Origin: Sesamum alatum
Lineage: Eukaryota; Streptophyta; Magnoliopsida; Lamiales; Pedaliaceae
DNA: 64,000 nt
NCBI GenBank assembly: GCA_034509735.1
Contig: JACGWO010000012.1
Location: forward strand, 8,926,367 to 8,990,366
Direction: 5' to 3'
The notes under the pieces are model-generated. The model made no database searches and was not told where the DNA came from. It saw only the letters and a program-made list of their open reading frames with translations. Made by a program: the position numbers and the translations under genes. Within the stretch, counting starts at the first letter, position 1, and every line of letters begins with the position of its first letter. Positions 34,136 through 46,656 of this stretch are shown here, piece by piece.

Positions 34136-36060
34136 AATTGAGAATTGAGTCAAAATTAACTTAATTGTGGTCAAACTTCGTATTGCTATATATAATTACT
34201 AGGATGAACCCTGTGCTATGCACGGAAACTTATAAACTCTATATTTTCATAAATTTTGAGTTATACAAAGTTGTGTCATATTTTAATGATTGTTTTTCTC
34301 TACATAGTAGTTGTAGTACAAACTCAATATTGAATTTTTCACTAAATTTATAAATTGAATATTTTGAAAATAATCATAGATTATTATTATATTTTTAGAT
34401 ATTAAGGAAATTGTATAAGTTTCAAACACAATATATATTTTCATATTCAATTAATATAGTTTTAGTAAAATAAAGGTATTACTATTTAAATATATTTTAT
34501 AAAAGATATATACTATCATATCTATTCTATGATATAATTAACAAATTTCTATTAAAATAATACATTAAGAAATACTGAGCTTTTTTCAAGTAAATATGTT
34601 TAAGTAAGAAAGCATATAGGAAAAGAAACGGCAAAACTAATGGCAATAAATAAAAGTAAAATGAAATTGAAAACTTCTAAGCACAAAACAATGAAATGAA
34701 GATGAATAAATAAATTCTCCCTTGTCATTAAATAAAGGTAGAGTTATCCAAATAAAAATATCTCCAGATGAAATCAAATTCAAGTTGAAGAGAAAAAACA
34801 ATAAAAATGTATAAAGCATAATTAAGAGAATTTTGAAATTATGAATTAATAAGTCAGTGAGAATATAAATGTATATATGTAGTTTATGATAAGAAAATAA
34901 GAGATACCTTGTAATGAAAAATTAATAGGAGTTATTATAAACATTGTTGAATACTAACATGGGTGAAGAATATTGGTGGAGAAAATATCACAAAAGTTCT
35001 AAGTCTATACATATCATTCAATAAAAGTTTTAAATAAATAAACGTGAAATTTAATGAACAAAATATTGCTGGATAACTTAAAAATTTGAAGAGCTTTAGT
35101 ACAAATAAAAACATACAAACTAATATCAAGTTGCCTTTTACATTAATGAAAAATATACTATCTACGAAATACATGTAAAACACAAAAAAAGACAAAATAA
35201 TTATGAAGAAGAACTAAAAAAACTAAAATAACCCAGTGCAAAGAAATATTTGAAAATTATAATTGTAATGGCTACATAAAATATAGTTAATATAAGCTTT
35301 GAAATTCTTTGTAATATGAAATTATCCAAATAAATACAAAAAAATGATTATTAAGAATTTAAGATTTATACCTTCATCACTATAAATCCAAACACAATAA
35401 TTTTTGCTTGAGTTTTGTCTATATAGGTTTTTTTATTTATTTTAATAATATTCATGTAATAATAATGGAATTAATTATATTTCTTTGAAAAATATAAGAG
35501 TAAATTAAATACTCCGTAAATTAAAAATTTACTGCATATAGTAGGAGATTTTTTATAAGTTTGGTACATGAATGAAAAGTATATAATTAAAATAAAAAAT
35601 AATAATTGCTGATAAGATACATAATTTTTTTTTTGGATGGACATTTAATTCTAATTTTGAATTTGTTTAAAATATATATGGATTGGATAAGTATTCTAAT
35701 TGTGAAGGTGGAATCTAGATATATGGTTTTTTTTTACATAAATACAAATTTAATTTAAATTTAAAATAGATGAGATCTTCTAACCAATGAGATTTTTCCT
35801 TTACAATTAAAAAACTCAAAATTCTAAGAATTGAGTCAAAATTAATTTAATTGTGATCAACTATCGTTTTGCTATATATATATATATAAATATATAGATA
35901 TTTCAAATAATTTAAATTGAGGTCGTTATATATATATATATATATATTTTTTTTTTTTCAATTTTTCCATCAATTTAAATTTAACGATCCAAATATAGCC
36001 TACGAATAAGCTCTGTTAGATATTACTATAATACTATTTACTTCCTTTGGTGCCTCATAT
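34136..36060. other. AT-rich intergenic sequence, possible Helitron-like end
   Basis: Mostly very AT-rich sequence with TA microsatellites near 35868-35890 and 35928-35948. On the minus strand the bases 34199-34226 form a small GC-rich hairpin (CCGTGCATAGCACAGG) followed by CTAG and then T, the form of a Helitron 3' end; no matching 5' end was identified. The sequence just left of it (about 34140-34196) is repeated at about 35825-35880. No gene is recognised. Confidence 0.35.
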
Positions 36061-36064
36061 TTAA

Positions 36065-36328
36065 TTAAATTGAAATGTAAAGAGTACAGTTTCTGATAAT
36101 GTCTACACAAAAACACACAATCAAATTAAACTGAGTACATCTATGAATCAGGTCCAGGTATAGGTAGATCCTCCACTCGCTGCAGCCATAACGATCAGGT
36201 TCCCCGCAGCCGCTGTCAGTAGTCAGAACACTAGAACCACCGCCGGTATTGCAACCCGAGCAGGCGACTACCACAGCGCCGTCGCCGTATACCACCGCCG
36301 CCGCAATCATATCTTCATTTCCGGTCAT
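36065..36328 (-). CDS. Short hypothetical ORF divergent from RBR
   Basis: The frame starts at the ATG at 36328 (MTGNEDMIAAAVVYGDGAVV) and has about 55 residues of GC-rich, coding-like sequence rich in Gly and Cys (CSGCNTGGGSS, then SGCGEPDRYGCSEW). After about residue 60 the composition switches to hydrophobic and AT-rich up to the stop near 36065, suggesting an intron or untranslated sequence there. I do not recognise the product. It lies about 610 bp upstream of the RBR start on the opposite strand, so the two could share a bidirectional promoter. It may also be a chance frame. Confidence 0.35.
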   Translation of the reverse strand: MTGNEDMIAAAVVYGDGAVVVACSGCNTGGGSSVLTTDSGCGEPDRYGCSEWRIYLYLDLIHRCTQFNLIVCFCVDIIRNCTLYISI

Positions 36329-36507
36329 GTATGTATCTTTTTCATTTTCTCCTTCTCTCGAGTCGAAGATTTAATCTAACTGGAGTTCGTTTTACGTTTA
36401 AAATCACTGTATGGATTGCGTGGGGGCGGCCATTGTTCTTCGCATTTTTTTGGCTGTAAGAAGGGGCATATAGATGAGGGAATCTTTTCGTTGGGCGGGC
36501 AGCGGAA

Positions 36508-36520
36508 TTTTGGCGGTAAA
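36508..36520 (+). promoter_or_regulatory. E2F-like site upstream of RBR (distal)
   Basis: TTTTGGCGGTAAA contains TTTGGCGG, a match to the TTTSSCGS form of the E2F/DP binding consensus. It sits in the near-palindromic AATTTTGGCGGTAAAATT, about 430 bp upstream of the RBR start codon. Binding is inferred. Confidence 0.5.
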
Positions 36521-36624
36521 ATTAACCTAATAGACACGTGTCAAGTGTGCGTTGGATGTGCGTGTATGCATGTCGGCTATGTGTATGGTAATAGGGCATG
36601 GCATGTGCATAGGGATGCTATGGG

Positions 36625-36632
36625 TTTCCCGC
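36625..36632 (+). promoter_or_regulatory. E2F consensus site upstream of RBR (proximal)
   Basis: TTTCCCGC is an exact match to the E2F/DP consensus TTTSSCGC, about 310 bp upstream of the RBR start codon. Plant RBR proteins repress E2F, and E2F sites in RBR promoters would give feedback control; occupancy is not shown by sequence. Confidence 0.55.
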
Positions 36633-36696
36633 GCTAACAGAGGTGAGAGGGCTTATTTTCCCCCAAATGCCAAATAGAAAATAAAGAAAACCCCAA

Positions 36697-36697
36697 A

Positions 36698-36731
<34 letters not shown>
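36697..36731 (+). repeat. CT microsatellite in the RBR 5' region
   Basis: An uninterrupted (CT)n tract of about 30 bases lies about 210 bp before the RBR start codon. Pyrimidine-rich tracts are common at plant core promoters and 5' UTRs; I see no clear TATA box nearby. Confidence 0.8.
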
Positions 36732-36732
<1 letters not shown>

Positions 36733-36937
36733 ATAAGGGAGAAAGTATCAGCAGCACCGCAGCTAAAGATAGTAATTTCAGCAGAGGTTTTTCAGTTTCA
36801 GCCATTTTAATTTCTTCTGGTTTAGTTGACTATTTAACTAGGGTTTTTTCTTTTTGTGGTCTTTCCTTTCGTAATTTTTTGTGTCTTTTTAATTTTGTCC
36901 GGATATCTGGATTTAGTAGATCGGAGATCTGGTACAT

Positions 36938-39900
36938 ATGGCGGAGCTTAAGAAGATTTCAAGCCCGTCTCATCCGGGAGATGGAGGTGGAACCACCATT
37001 AAAGCTCGATTCACTCATTTTTGCAAGGTCTCTCTGTCTTTTTTTTTTCCTTTCATTTTTTACCTCTATTATATCGATTTCCCCCTTGCTTTAGTGTATT
37101 TTTTCTGGCATTTGCTCCATTAGTTCCCTGATTGTGGCCCCAATGTGTTTATCCTATTTTATGTAATTGTTTGGTTTATGGCTTCTGGTTTTCTCCAATT
37201 ATAAGCGGATAATATTTCCTCCACCTTTATAAACCCAGCAAGCATACGGTTAAATTTCTTCTCCTTCATATCATGGTTTAAGTTCTTCTGTGTTTCTTTG
37301 AGATAGATCATGTTCTTGTTGTTTGGATTGCAATTAAGATCACTGAGGGTAAATTGGCTTTCTTTTGTTCTTTTTGTCAAAAATTAATTGTAGTTGTCAC
37401 GTGATACTGCTTTTAAGTTGGCCATTGGATTTTCTAATTAACAGTTGATTTGCTTTTCGCCCTATATCATACCAGAATGATCTACGGTTAGACGAGAACA
37501 ACTTTTTGGCACAAGCGACAAAGCTGTTTGACGAAAGCAAGAATCTTCTGTTGGCTAATATCTCTGCTATTGGAGCTGGGACAGTACGTGATCCTTTTCC
37601 TACTGTTTTTTTCTCCTGTTTTTGGCTGTGGTTGTTCTCTTCTTTATTGATTATGCTGACAATATTTTGATGCTTATTGGTGACTTGGCATTTTCTTTCT
37701 ATCTTACTTTGTTAATGCTTATCAATTTATTGTATATCAGCCGGATGAAGCTGAACGTTACTGGTTTGCATTTATTTTCTACTCGGTGAGGAGGCTCAAT
37801 GATGGTGGCCTTGTAGAGAAGGGACCCACTTTATGCCGCATTTTGCGAGCAGCAAGGCTCAAGTATTTTCCTTCCTCTCGAATCACTTCATTTTTTAACC
37901 ATATGTTAGGCAATTGACAGTTTTAGATCATTGGGATATTTTCTCATCTTGCCTTTGCAGCATTATTGACTTTTACAAAGAACTTCATCAGTTTCTCATC
38001 AAGGTTGGATCTATATTGAGTAAACTTTATGGTGGGGATTGGGAGAAGAGACTCGAGGTACTTGAGTGATTTGATTATCTTATATTTTAGCAAGACTGCT
38101 GTTTCATTTGGCATGTTTTGCCTTGTCCTAGTTATCTGGTCCTCTAATTATGCCTAATTCTCGGTTATTCCATCAGGCAAAGGAATCACAAACCAACTTT
38201 GTTCACTTGAACCTTTTGAGCAAGTAAGTATACGTTAAATATCTATTGTTCTCCTTTGCTTCTGCTGTTGCTTTTATGTATTTCGCTATTGATCACTCAA
38301 CTCAACTCTTTGATAATGAATCATATTTCTGCGGTTACATAATATTCAATTATGACACAGCAGAAGAATGGTTTTAGCCATTATTTCATTTATCATCTTT
38401 TAACATTTTTACTTCTTATTACTAGTGCAAAACTTGGTTCCGAAATAAACCTTATCAAATTTTAATTGTCTTCAATAGATCCTTTCTTCAGTTCAAATCT
38501 TGTAATCTATGGTTGCTGGTGAGCTACATGAATAACTAAAATTACTTTCAAACTATTCGTACGTGTCAATCATAACCAGGTGTTGGATACTTGGTGTTAA
38601 TGGCTCCCTCTTCCCGTGGGAAATTAATTGCCCTCCATCCAAAAGTAAAATAGCTGTGTCAAGGGCCATATTTTGTCATAGATACCAAATATTTCCTTAT
38701 TTGCATTTTAATATTTGTTTAATGGATGAAATGCACTTTTTCCTTTCCTTTAAGTCCTCAGTAGATTCTTGTTGACTTTTTCATTGCCAGGAAATATGAG
38801 CGTGCGTATCGGGAACTTTTCACGATGGTTGATGCTAATAATGACAAGCATTTAACAGTTGCCAATTCCTCTGGCTGCCGATCCGACTATTACCGTTTTG
38901 GATGGTTGCTATTTCTGGCGCTCCGTGTACATGTGTTCCGCCTTTGCAAGGACCTAGTAACATGCACTCATGGTCTAGTTTCCGTATTGGTTAGTAGATT
39001 TTAATAGTTTAGTTTGTGCATAACTGAATAAGTATCCTTAATTTTTGGATAGAACAAAAGACATTCATGGAGAGTTATATTATGAATCTTTTTCATATAG
39101 CTTATACAAATGATTGTGTGCTATAAGATAAAAAGAAGATCAAGGTTATGGGTACTTTTTATATGCGTGGTCCTGTTTCAGCAGACTATGTATAATAAGC
39201 TAATTCTTAAACTATTTATAAAACAATGCCTAATTTTACTAATGCTTCATATTCAACTCTTCGCAGGCAATACTACTTATACATGTTCCAGCTCGCCTGA
39301 GAAATTTCAATGTCAATGATTCTGAAAAAATTGGTAATTCTTGATTCAGCATTTGCTCTCAGTTGAGAAAAAAAATTCTGTAATTCATTTGGCCATTGCA
39401 TGCTTTCCTTGGGACATTGTCTTTGCTAAAGGGTTACTTGATTTGCTCTCTTATTTGTAGTTATGGAAGATGGCAAGGCTGACCTTCTTGCATCACTTTG
39501 CAATATGTATGAGACCTCAGAAGATGAACTAAGGAAAACGTTGGAAGAAGCCAACAACTTGATAGCTGATATATTGAAGAAGAAACCTTGTTTGGCTTCT
39601 GAACATAAACATGAAAACTTGGAAAATATCGTCACAGGTTAGTTCATTATGTTGTTACTAATCTATGATTTTCATTCTGATGGACTGTCCATTGGTATTA
39701 TGCTTCATTTTGATTTTTTTATTATGTCCAAGTGCAGATGGTTTGATCTACTTTGAAGATTTGATGGATGAATCATCTTTGGCTTCTAGTATACTTTTTA
39801 CTAGAGAAGGATTATGATGCTGCGACTAAGAACAAGGGTGATTTGGATGAGCGGATTTTTATCAATGAGAATGACAGCTTGCTAGGTTCAGGGAGCTTAT

Positions 39901-42900
39901 CTGGAGGTGCTGTAAGTGTGAATGGGAACGAGGCTAAGGTTGGTTTCTGGTTAAATGTTCAAGAGTTTCTAAAACCTAGAAATCACTGTTGCTATAACTG
40001 GATTTATCTTTTTTGCACTTTCAGAGGAAACTTGAGGCTATGTCCTCCCCAACAAAGACAATTACAAGCCCATTGTCTCCTTACCGCTCTCCTGTAAGTC
40101 ATTTGAATAGTATTACAGTTGGGGGCATGTCCAAGATGGCAGCTACTCCTGTCAGCACAGCAATGACAACCGCAAAATGGCTACGGACAGTTATAGCTCC
40201 CCTTCCATCTAAACCTTCAGCAGAGCTGGAGAGATTCCTGTCATCATGTGACAGAGATGTGACAGCTGATGTCACAAGGAGGGCTCAGATAATACTTGAG
40301 GCCATCTTTCCATGTAGTGGTCCAGGGCAAAATGCAAGTTTGATGGACAACATATGGGCCGAACAACGTAGAATGGAAGCAATGAAGCTTTACTTCAGGG
40401 TCCTGCAAGCAATGTGCACAGCAGAGTCCCAAATCTTGCATGCAAACAATTTAACTTCTTTGCTAACCAATGAGAGATTCCACAGATGTATGCTTGCATG
40501 TTCTGCTGAACTTGTCCTTGCCACACATAAAACTGTGACGATGTTATTTCCAACTGTGTTGGAGAGAACTGGAATAACGGCTTTTGATCTCAGTAAGGTG
40601 ATAGAGAGCTTCATCAGACATGAAGAAACTCTTCCTAGGGAACTCAGAAGGCATTTAAATTCCCTAGAAGAACGACTATTGGAAAGCATGGTTTGGGAAA
40701 AGGGCTCTTCAATGTACAACTCCTTGATAGTAGCAAGACCAGCCCTTTCTTCAGAAATAAGTCGTCTTGGCTTGTTAGCTGAACCTATGCCATCCTTGGA
40801 TGCCATTGCCATGCATATTGACATGTCATGTGGGGTTTTACCTCCCATGCAATCCTTGCTGAAGCACGAGAAACAGGGTAATGATTTATTTGACTTTTGT
40901 GCGTGTCAGATCATGAGATAGATTGTTTCTTTAAAGTATTAGTCTAAGATTGAGTTTCCTTACAAGGTCCAGAAACGTAGTTTGTTTGGGCACTGCGCTT
41001 ATTTTGTAGGTAAATATTGCTTCCCAGTGATGTACTTGAAATAGTGTTTCCAGGTCAAAATGGAGACATTCGTTCACCGAAAAGAGTGTGCCCAGAATAC
41101 CGGAGTGTATTAGTTGAGCGGAATTCCTTCACTTCGCCAGTGAAGGCCCTGAACAATCTCAAATCTAAGCTTCCACAACCGATTTTGCAGTCTGCATTTG
41201 CCAGGTATTTGCCCCAAAAGCTCTAGAAGCAGGAATATATGTCTATTTCTGTTACCAATTGGCTTTCTTGTGTTCTAGCCACTTGTCCACTATATTACGT
41301 TCTACTTCTTTTCAGTCCTACAAGACCGAATCCAGGTGGTGGAGGGGAAACGTGTGCAGAAACAGCAGTCAATGTGTTTTTCAGCAAGGTATATGATACG
41401 AAGGTCAAAGATATATTTTATATAATATAGCAGCTTTATAGATTCTAGCATTCAGTTGAAGTACCATTTCCTCAAGCAGGCTGTGCAGGGGTGAAATATT
41501 TGTGAATTGTTTTTGGTTGTGGATTGGAGCTGAGAGTTGAAATCTAACTTTCTGAGAGTGGCTTTATTTATGCACATAGTTGTGTAGTTTAATTTATCTT
41601 TCTGTTATATTCACTCGAGAGTGGATCATCTATTTGATGGTGAACAGGAGTTTCAGTTGGCTGTTTTGCTAGTTGGTGCATTGAATTACTCAAATATACT
41701 TAAGACCAATGCTTGTGGGGATGGTGTTTGGCCAGTCTCTTATAATTTGGAACTTTTGAACTGCTATGTCTTGCTTTGCAGCGGCTTCCTGCATTTATGC
41801 TACATTGACTACTTGTTTTTTCACCCTTGGGTTCTAATTGTAAATTATATTTTCTATTAGATTGTCAAGTTAGCTGCTGTCAGAATTAATGGCATGGTCG
41901 AAAGGCTACAGCTTTCGCAGCAGATAAGAGAGTGTGTATACTGTCTGTTCCAGAAGATCCTTGGCCAGCGGACAACTCTGTTCTTCAACCGACATATTGA
42001 CCAAATTATCCTATGCTGCTTTTATGGAGTTGCTAAGGTCTGCTCCAAGCTGGTTACTAATTTTGAAGCTGATTCTCTTCTACTCTTTGCAATTCTCTGA
42101 CGTCCAGGTTCGTATTGCAGATATCCCAACTGAACCTGACATTCAAAGAAATAATTTTTAATTATAGAAAGCAACCTCAATGCAAACCACAAGTTTTTCG
42201 CAGCGTCTATGTTGATTGGACCGCTCCACGCCGCAATGGGGTAAATCATTTTGTACTTTACCTCTTGATTTGATACTCTATTGAACTCAAGCATTTGACT
42301 TGTTTTGAAACAGAAAAGTGGTCCAGATCATGTTGATATCATCACTTTTTACAATGAAATATTTGTTCCGGCGGTAAAGCCTCTGCTAGTTGAGCTTGCC
42401 CCTGGTGGATCAGCACAGAGTAGTTCACATGGCCCAGAGGCCAGGAATAATAGTGATGGTTAGTGTTCTTAGTGGATCTGTTTTTTGATCAGTTTCCCTT
42501 CTGGCTCTGCTCGAGAAAAGAAAAGGAAGCAAATAAACAAAAGAAACAAGCCTTTTAATTTCATCTTATATGATCTGCTTATAATTCTTATATGATATAC
42601 TTGTGGCCAATTAGGTCCATGTCCAGCATCACCTAAACCATCTCCATTCCCAAGTCTCCCAGACATGTCCCCGAAGAAAGTATCCGCAGCACATAATGTT
42701 TATGTCTCTCCGTTGCGATCATCTAAGGTATGAAGTTGCTCCTAGTTAACTTCTTCCCCCCTCTGTCCATTTGTGAGTTCTTGCTTTATATAGAGATCCT
42801 GGAAAAATTTACACTTTCTTCTGCTACTATCATGTATTTGTAAAAACTTGGAGATATAATGCGGAAACAATGTCTATTGGTTGTGGAAATCTTTCTACCA

Positions 42901-44615
42901 TATTTAATGCTAAGCAATCTCTATTAATTGCACTTGGAACATATTCACATATTTCAAAAAGGAAAAAGCTGGGAAAGAAAACTGGGATATGTAACAATTA
43001 ATTTCTTAATGATCAGTTTGTTCACCTCTTATTTTGGTTTCCTGAAGTCTTTTTTACTCACCTAAGTGCTACCCTCTAGCTTAGTAATGTTATATAACTT
43101 GGCATGCGACACTTTATTTATGTTGCCTTTCTTTGGCCATCTATCAGTTGCTTAGGATATTCCGTCTAGTTTAGGGTATTTCTCCCTTAAACTAGAGTTG
43201 GCAATTGCATTCCTGACTATGGTCTCAACTGTCAATTTGGAATATGTCATATGTACTTACTTTTTGGCAAGAGGTGAACATGTGAGTAGTTGTTGTGATG
43301 TTGCACTTTTACCCTTGAGAATGAGAATTTGTAGACAAGGTACACCTTGTACTCCTTTTTCTTCTCTTCTTTTTGGGGAATCAATATGCCTTGTACTTCA
43401 AGTAATTTTTATTGGGAGAAAAAGCAACTTTAGGAAAGAGATTGGTCACGATCCTAGAATAGAAATGTGTTCCTTGCACTAGTATCTGGCAATTTGTTGT
43501 CTGACTTTGTTACCACGTGAAGTTAGTCCATTATCAATTTCATCAGCTGTCTGTTTTGGATTATTTTAGTGAGTTGTATTTACAGGGAAAAATGGAAAAA
43601 AATACACTAAATTATACATATGATGCTTGGACCTTGCCAGTAGAAATTAGCATGTATAATATAATGCTACTTTAAATTGGAATTTCAGGATTAGTTGATT
43701 TTGTACCTGAGCGGTATTGATTGATGTCTAACTTGGTGACTTTGTGGAGTCAAAAATCAGAAACAAAACGTTAAGGTTTCTATTTGTCCTAGCATTTCAA
43801 TTCTGAAAGCACATTGGACAGGATGAACTTTATGGTTTAAAACATGAATGAACATTTAAGATACTTTCTGCTATTCCTGTTGTACTCTCTTATTAAGTTC
43901 TGTTGTGTGCCTCTGGGTTATTTTCCATTTGCTCAATCAAGCTACTCCTACAGGCTACAACTATTTGTTATGGTAGGAACTTGCATTTGCATCTCTCTCT
44001 AGTTTAGGAAATGTAGAGTGAAGTTTTCCCTTAATGCTTTAGGCTGTAGGCTGTAGCTGTGTTTTTACAAGTGTAAGTTCCACTTTCACCCTTCACATCC
44101 TTTCAAATTATAGCCATTGGATAAGAACTTCAAATTTATTTCTACTGAGACCAGTTTATGACTTGGTGATGAATACAGAACATGAGAAAAAATATTTCAA
44201 TCTGATGAATTCATTTTGGTTGCCTAGTATATTTTTTGATGCTATGAGCTGATAAATTTTACAGATGGATGCACTAATTTCACATAGCTCTAAAAGCTAT
44301 TATGCTTGTGTGGGAGAAAGTACTCATGCTTATCAGAGCCCTTCAAAAGACCTGACGGCTATCAATAACCGCTTGAATGGGTAATTTCTAATTCTATACA
44401 AACAATCTGCTGATACACAGTATTGATTCACAATTGCATAACTGGACTCCTTTATAATTTTCAGAACTCGGAAGCTTAGAGGAACCCTCAATTTTGATGA
44501 TGTTGATGTTGGCTTGGTAACTGACTCTGTAGTTGCCAACAGCCTTTATGTTCCGAATGGAAGCTGCGCATCTTCATCACACATGCCCTTGAAGTCAGAG
44601 CAACCAGACTCGTAA
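36938..44615 (+). CDS. RBR: RETINOBLASTOMA-RELATED pocket protein, 18 coding exons, one frameshift
   Basis: Nuclear pocket protein that binds E2F/DP and LxCxE proteins and restrains G1/S entry and differentiation. Coding exons, all with GT-AG introns: 36938-37027, 37476-37583, 37741-37862, 37961-38057, 38177-38223, 38791-38989, 39267-39333, 39461-39637, 39738-39938, 40025-40877, 41054-41204, 41316-41388, 41861-42037, 42121-42240, 42314-42458, 42615-42727, 44265-44380, 44465-44615. They total 3007 bases, one more than a multiple of three. The extra base is a T in the run 39795-39799 of exon 9; discounting it gives about 1001 residues, the normal family length. As written, translation stops at 39815-39817. 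Domains: N-terminal RB region (about 30-300), pocket A (about 410-610, from [15 protein letters not shown]), pocket B (about 717-840, [12 protein letters not shown] to FRSVYVDW), and a C-terminus with SP sites (SPKK, SPLR, SPSK) and [15 protein letters not shown]. The start was chosen for its MAELKK N-terminus. Confidence 0.95.
42728..44264 (+). other. Long RBR intron 16
   Basis: This 1.54-kb intron is the longest in the gene. It begins GTATGAAG and ends TTTTACAG. I see no transposon, conserved RNA or extra exon in it; the open frames are short and AT-rich. Confidence 0.8.
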
Positions 44616-44850
44616 ATTCACAGTTGTGTATTTCTCCGCTTTGTAGATATTTGCTTTTCTATTGCCCCCCTTTATTTTCTTCTTACTCTAGGCATAGGCT
44701 AGATACTACCGTGGGGTAAGATATGAGCGGTGAGTTATTATATAATGGCCGCCACTAATCCCAGGTGCTATACATGTTACTCTTGACCCGAGAATATGTG
44801 ATGGTGCTTCATCAGCTATGTAATAAAGTTGCATTTTGCCCTCCGTTATT
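44616..44850 (+). terminator. RBR: RBR 3' UTR with polyadenylation signal
   Basis: An AATAAA hexamer is at 44822-44827, about 207 bases past the stop codon, preceded by U-rich sequence. This is the first good near-upstream element and the likely end of the RBR transcript. The exact cleavage site is not determined. Confidence 0.6.
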
Positions 44851-46656
44851 GCTCATGTTCTAGCGGTAAACCCAGTTCCTTCCCCTGAAATTGTATGAGT
44901 GGAGAGTGCCTGATGTACATGAGTTGCATGGGCAGGTTTTGCATGTCTGCTTGCTTCTTTCTTCCACTAGGTCAAATGCTGTGAACTCATTTGCTGGATT
45001 GGTGCACTGGTTTCCTTTATCTCTAGGTTAAAAGTCCAAAGGATGCTTTTAACTCCAGAAATTATGAATGAATCGTATGAGAAAGTTGCGGCTGAAGTTT
45101 TAATTCGAGGGGGGGTTGGCTATAAAATCTGCACATCAATCCGGAAAGCGCATGGCAAAACCCACTTAAAAATTTTCAGATACCAAAGTCAAATTGAGAA
45201 TAAGTAAATTATTTTAAGACTCTTGAGTTTTTATCATTAATTGGTAAGTATAGTGTGTGAAGAACTATAAATATGTAGATAAATGCACCATTTATTAGTT
45301 ATAAAAACTATTATTTTTGTAATTTTATGATAGATTTCTATCATTCAATGATGCTATATGAAATTTTATATTTGTAAAGTTGATAATTCTTTTAATTGAT
45401 GGAGAGGAAACCATTTAATTTTTATCATGTGTAATTCACCTCGGCAATTGATATTATTAAATAAAAATTTAATCTTTAAAATTGAAATTTTCCACATTGT
45501 TGCCTATGTCATGTACTTCTATAGCTTACTTGGCCACATTCGAACCCTACAGTGATGCCAGGTCCGGTTCATACCAATGCAAATTATTAATTGAGTTTGT
45601 CTGATGATTTAACTGTGATAAACGCGTCCTTCAAAGTTCTATTTTAATTTCAAATATATATATAACTTATATAACGTGTCCTTTAAAGTTCTATTTTAAT
45701 TTCAAATATATATGTAACTTATCATGATATATTCATTTGATTAAATATAACCTATAATTATGATAATGTAAGCTTAAAATCAATAACTATAAACAACCAT
45801 AAATTAAACTATATTAGGCAGCGGAGTGCCTTTTGTACAACTCTAATCTAGAGTAGCTCCGTTGTGCATGGCTCTTAAAAAATAGAGCTCATATCAATTA
45901 ATGAGCGTGGGGTATCATTTAATACCACTTTTTGTGCACTATTCCAAAATTTTCTTTAGTAGTGTACAATAGGGATAATAGTCATTTTTGTTTAATTCTA
46001 ATAATGTGCTAGGTCTTACCATATCTACCATCCATGGAGATAATTGGAGACTCCAACAAAATTAATAAGAGAGCACATTTACTTGGTCAATCTTCCTCTT
46101 AGTTCAATTATGAGCGAAGTGATCAAATTTTCTCATAGCACTTTACATTTGTTGGTGTCACTTGCATATACAAAAGTGATACGATTATCACCTCGTGGAT
46201 CAAATTTCCTTTAAACTCTCGCACTTATCATGCAACTTTTTGTTTGATCCAACAACACTTCAGTTGGTTAATGTGAGCAACAAGTACATCAATTTTGTGT
46301 TTCAACTCTAAAGTCTCAATCTCAAATTTGGTGATTTCGTTCGTTGAACACAAACATAAATATGCATAAGTTCAATTAGCAACTTAAAAATAAGTGAGCT
46401 CTTGTTCAAGAATAGAGAGATTTACAACTCTTCAATTTGATTGTTTAGCTTGTCAGTATCTAAGCCGCGACAATATTAGACAATTATCCAATCTTCATAC
46501 TTAATTGACTTAAATTAAATGGTGAGTGAATCTAAATTTTTAGATTTGTGCAAAAATTAGTACTGACCTAATATTTTATTTTAGACCCAAGTCGATTATT
46601 TAGCATGTCTTTATACCAATAGGAGTCGAAAATTTCTCAATTCGACTAGTAACCAT
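44851..46656. other. AT-rich intergenic DNA with a short tandem duplication
   Basis: I see no gene here. A block of about 50 bp (AAAGTTCTATTTTAATTTCA with flanks) is duplicated in tandem at about 45622-45670 and 45676-45723. On the right, sequence may belong to a decayed Copia element that ends at a purine tract near 46657. Confidence 0.5.

Noticed and set aside
37159..37380. Minus-strand frame in RBR intron 1
   Set aside because: It lies in an intron, is AT-rich and has no motif.
36938..44615. RBR as a decayed pseudogene
   Set aside because: Apart from one T in a homopolymer, all splice sites, phases and motifs are intact across 7.7 kb and the introns are present, so neither processed nor old pseudogene fits. 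A recent lesion or an assembly error is more likely.
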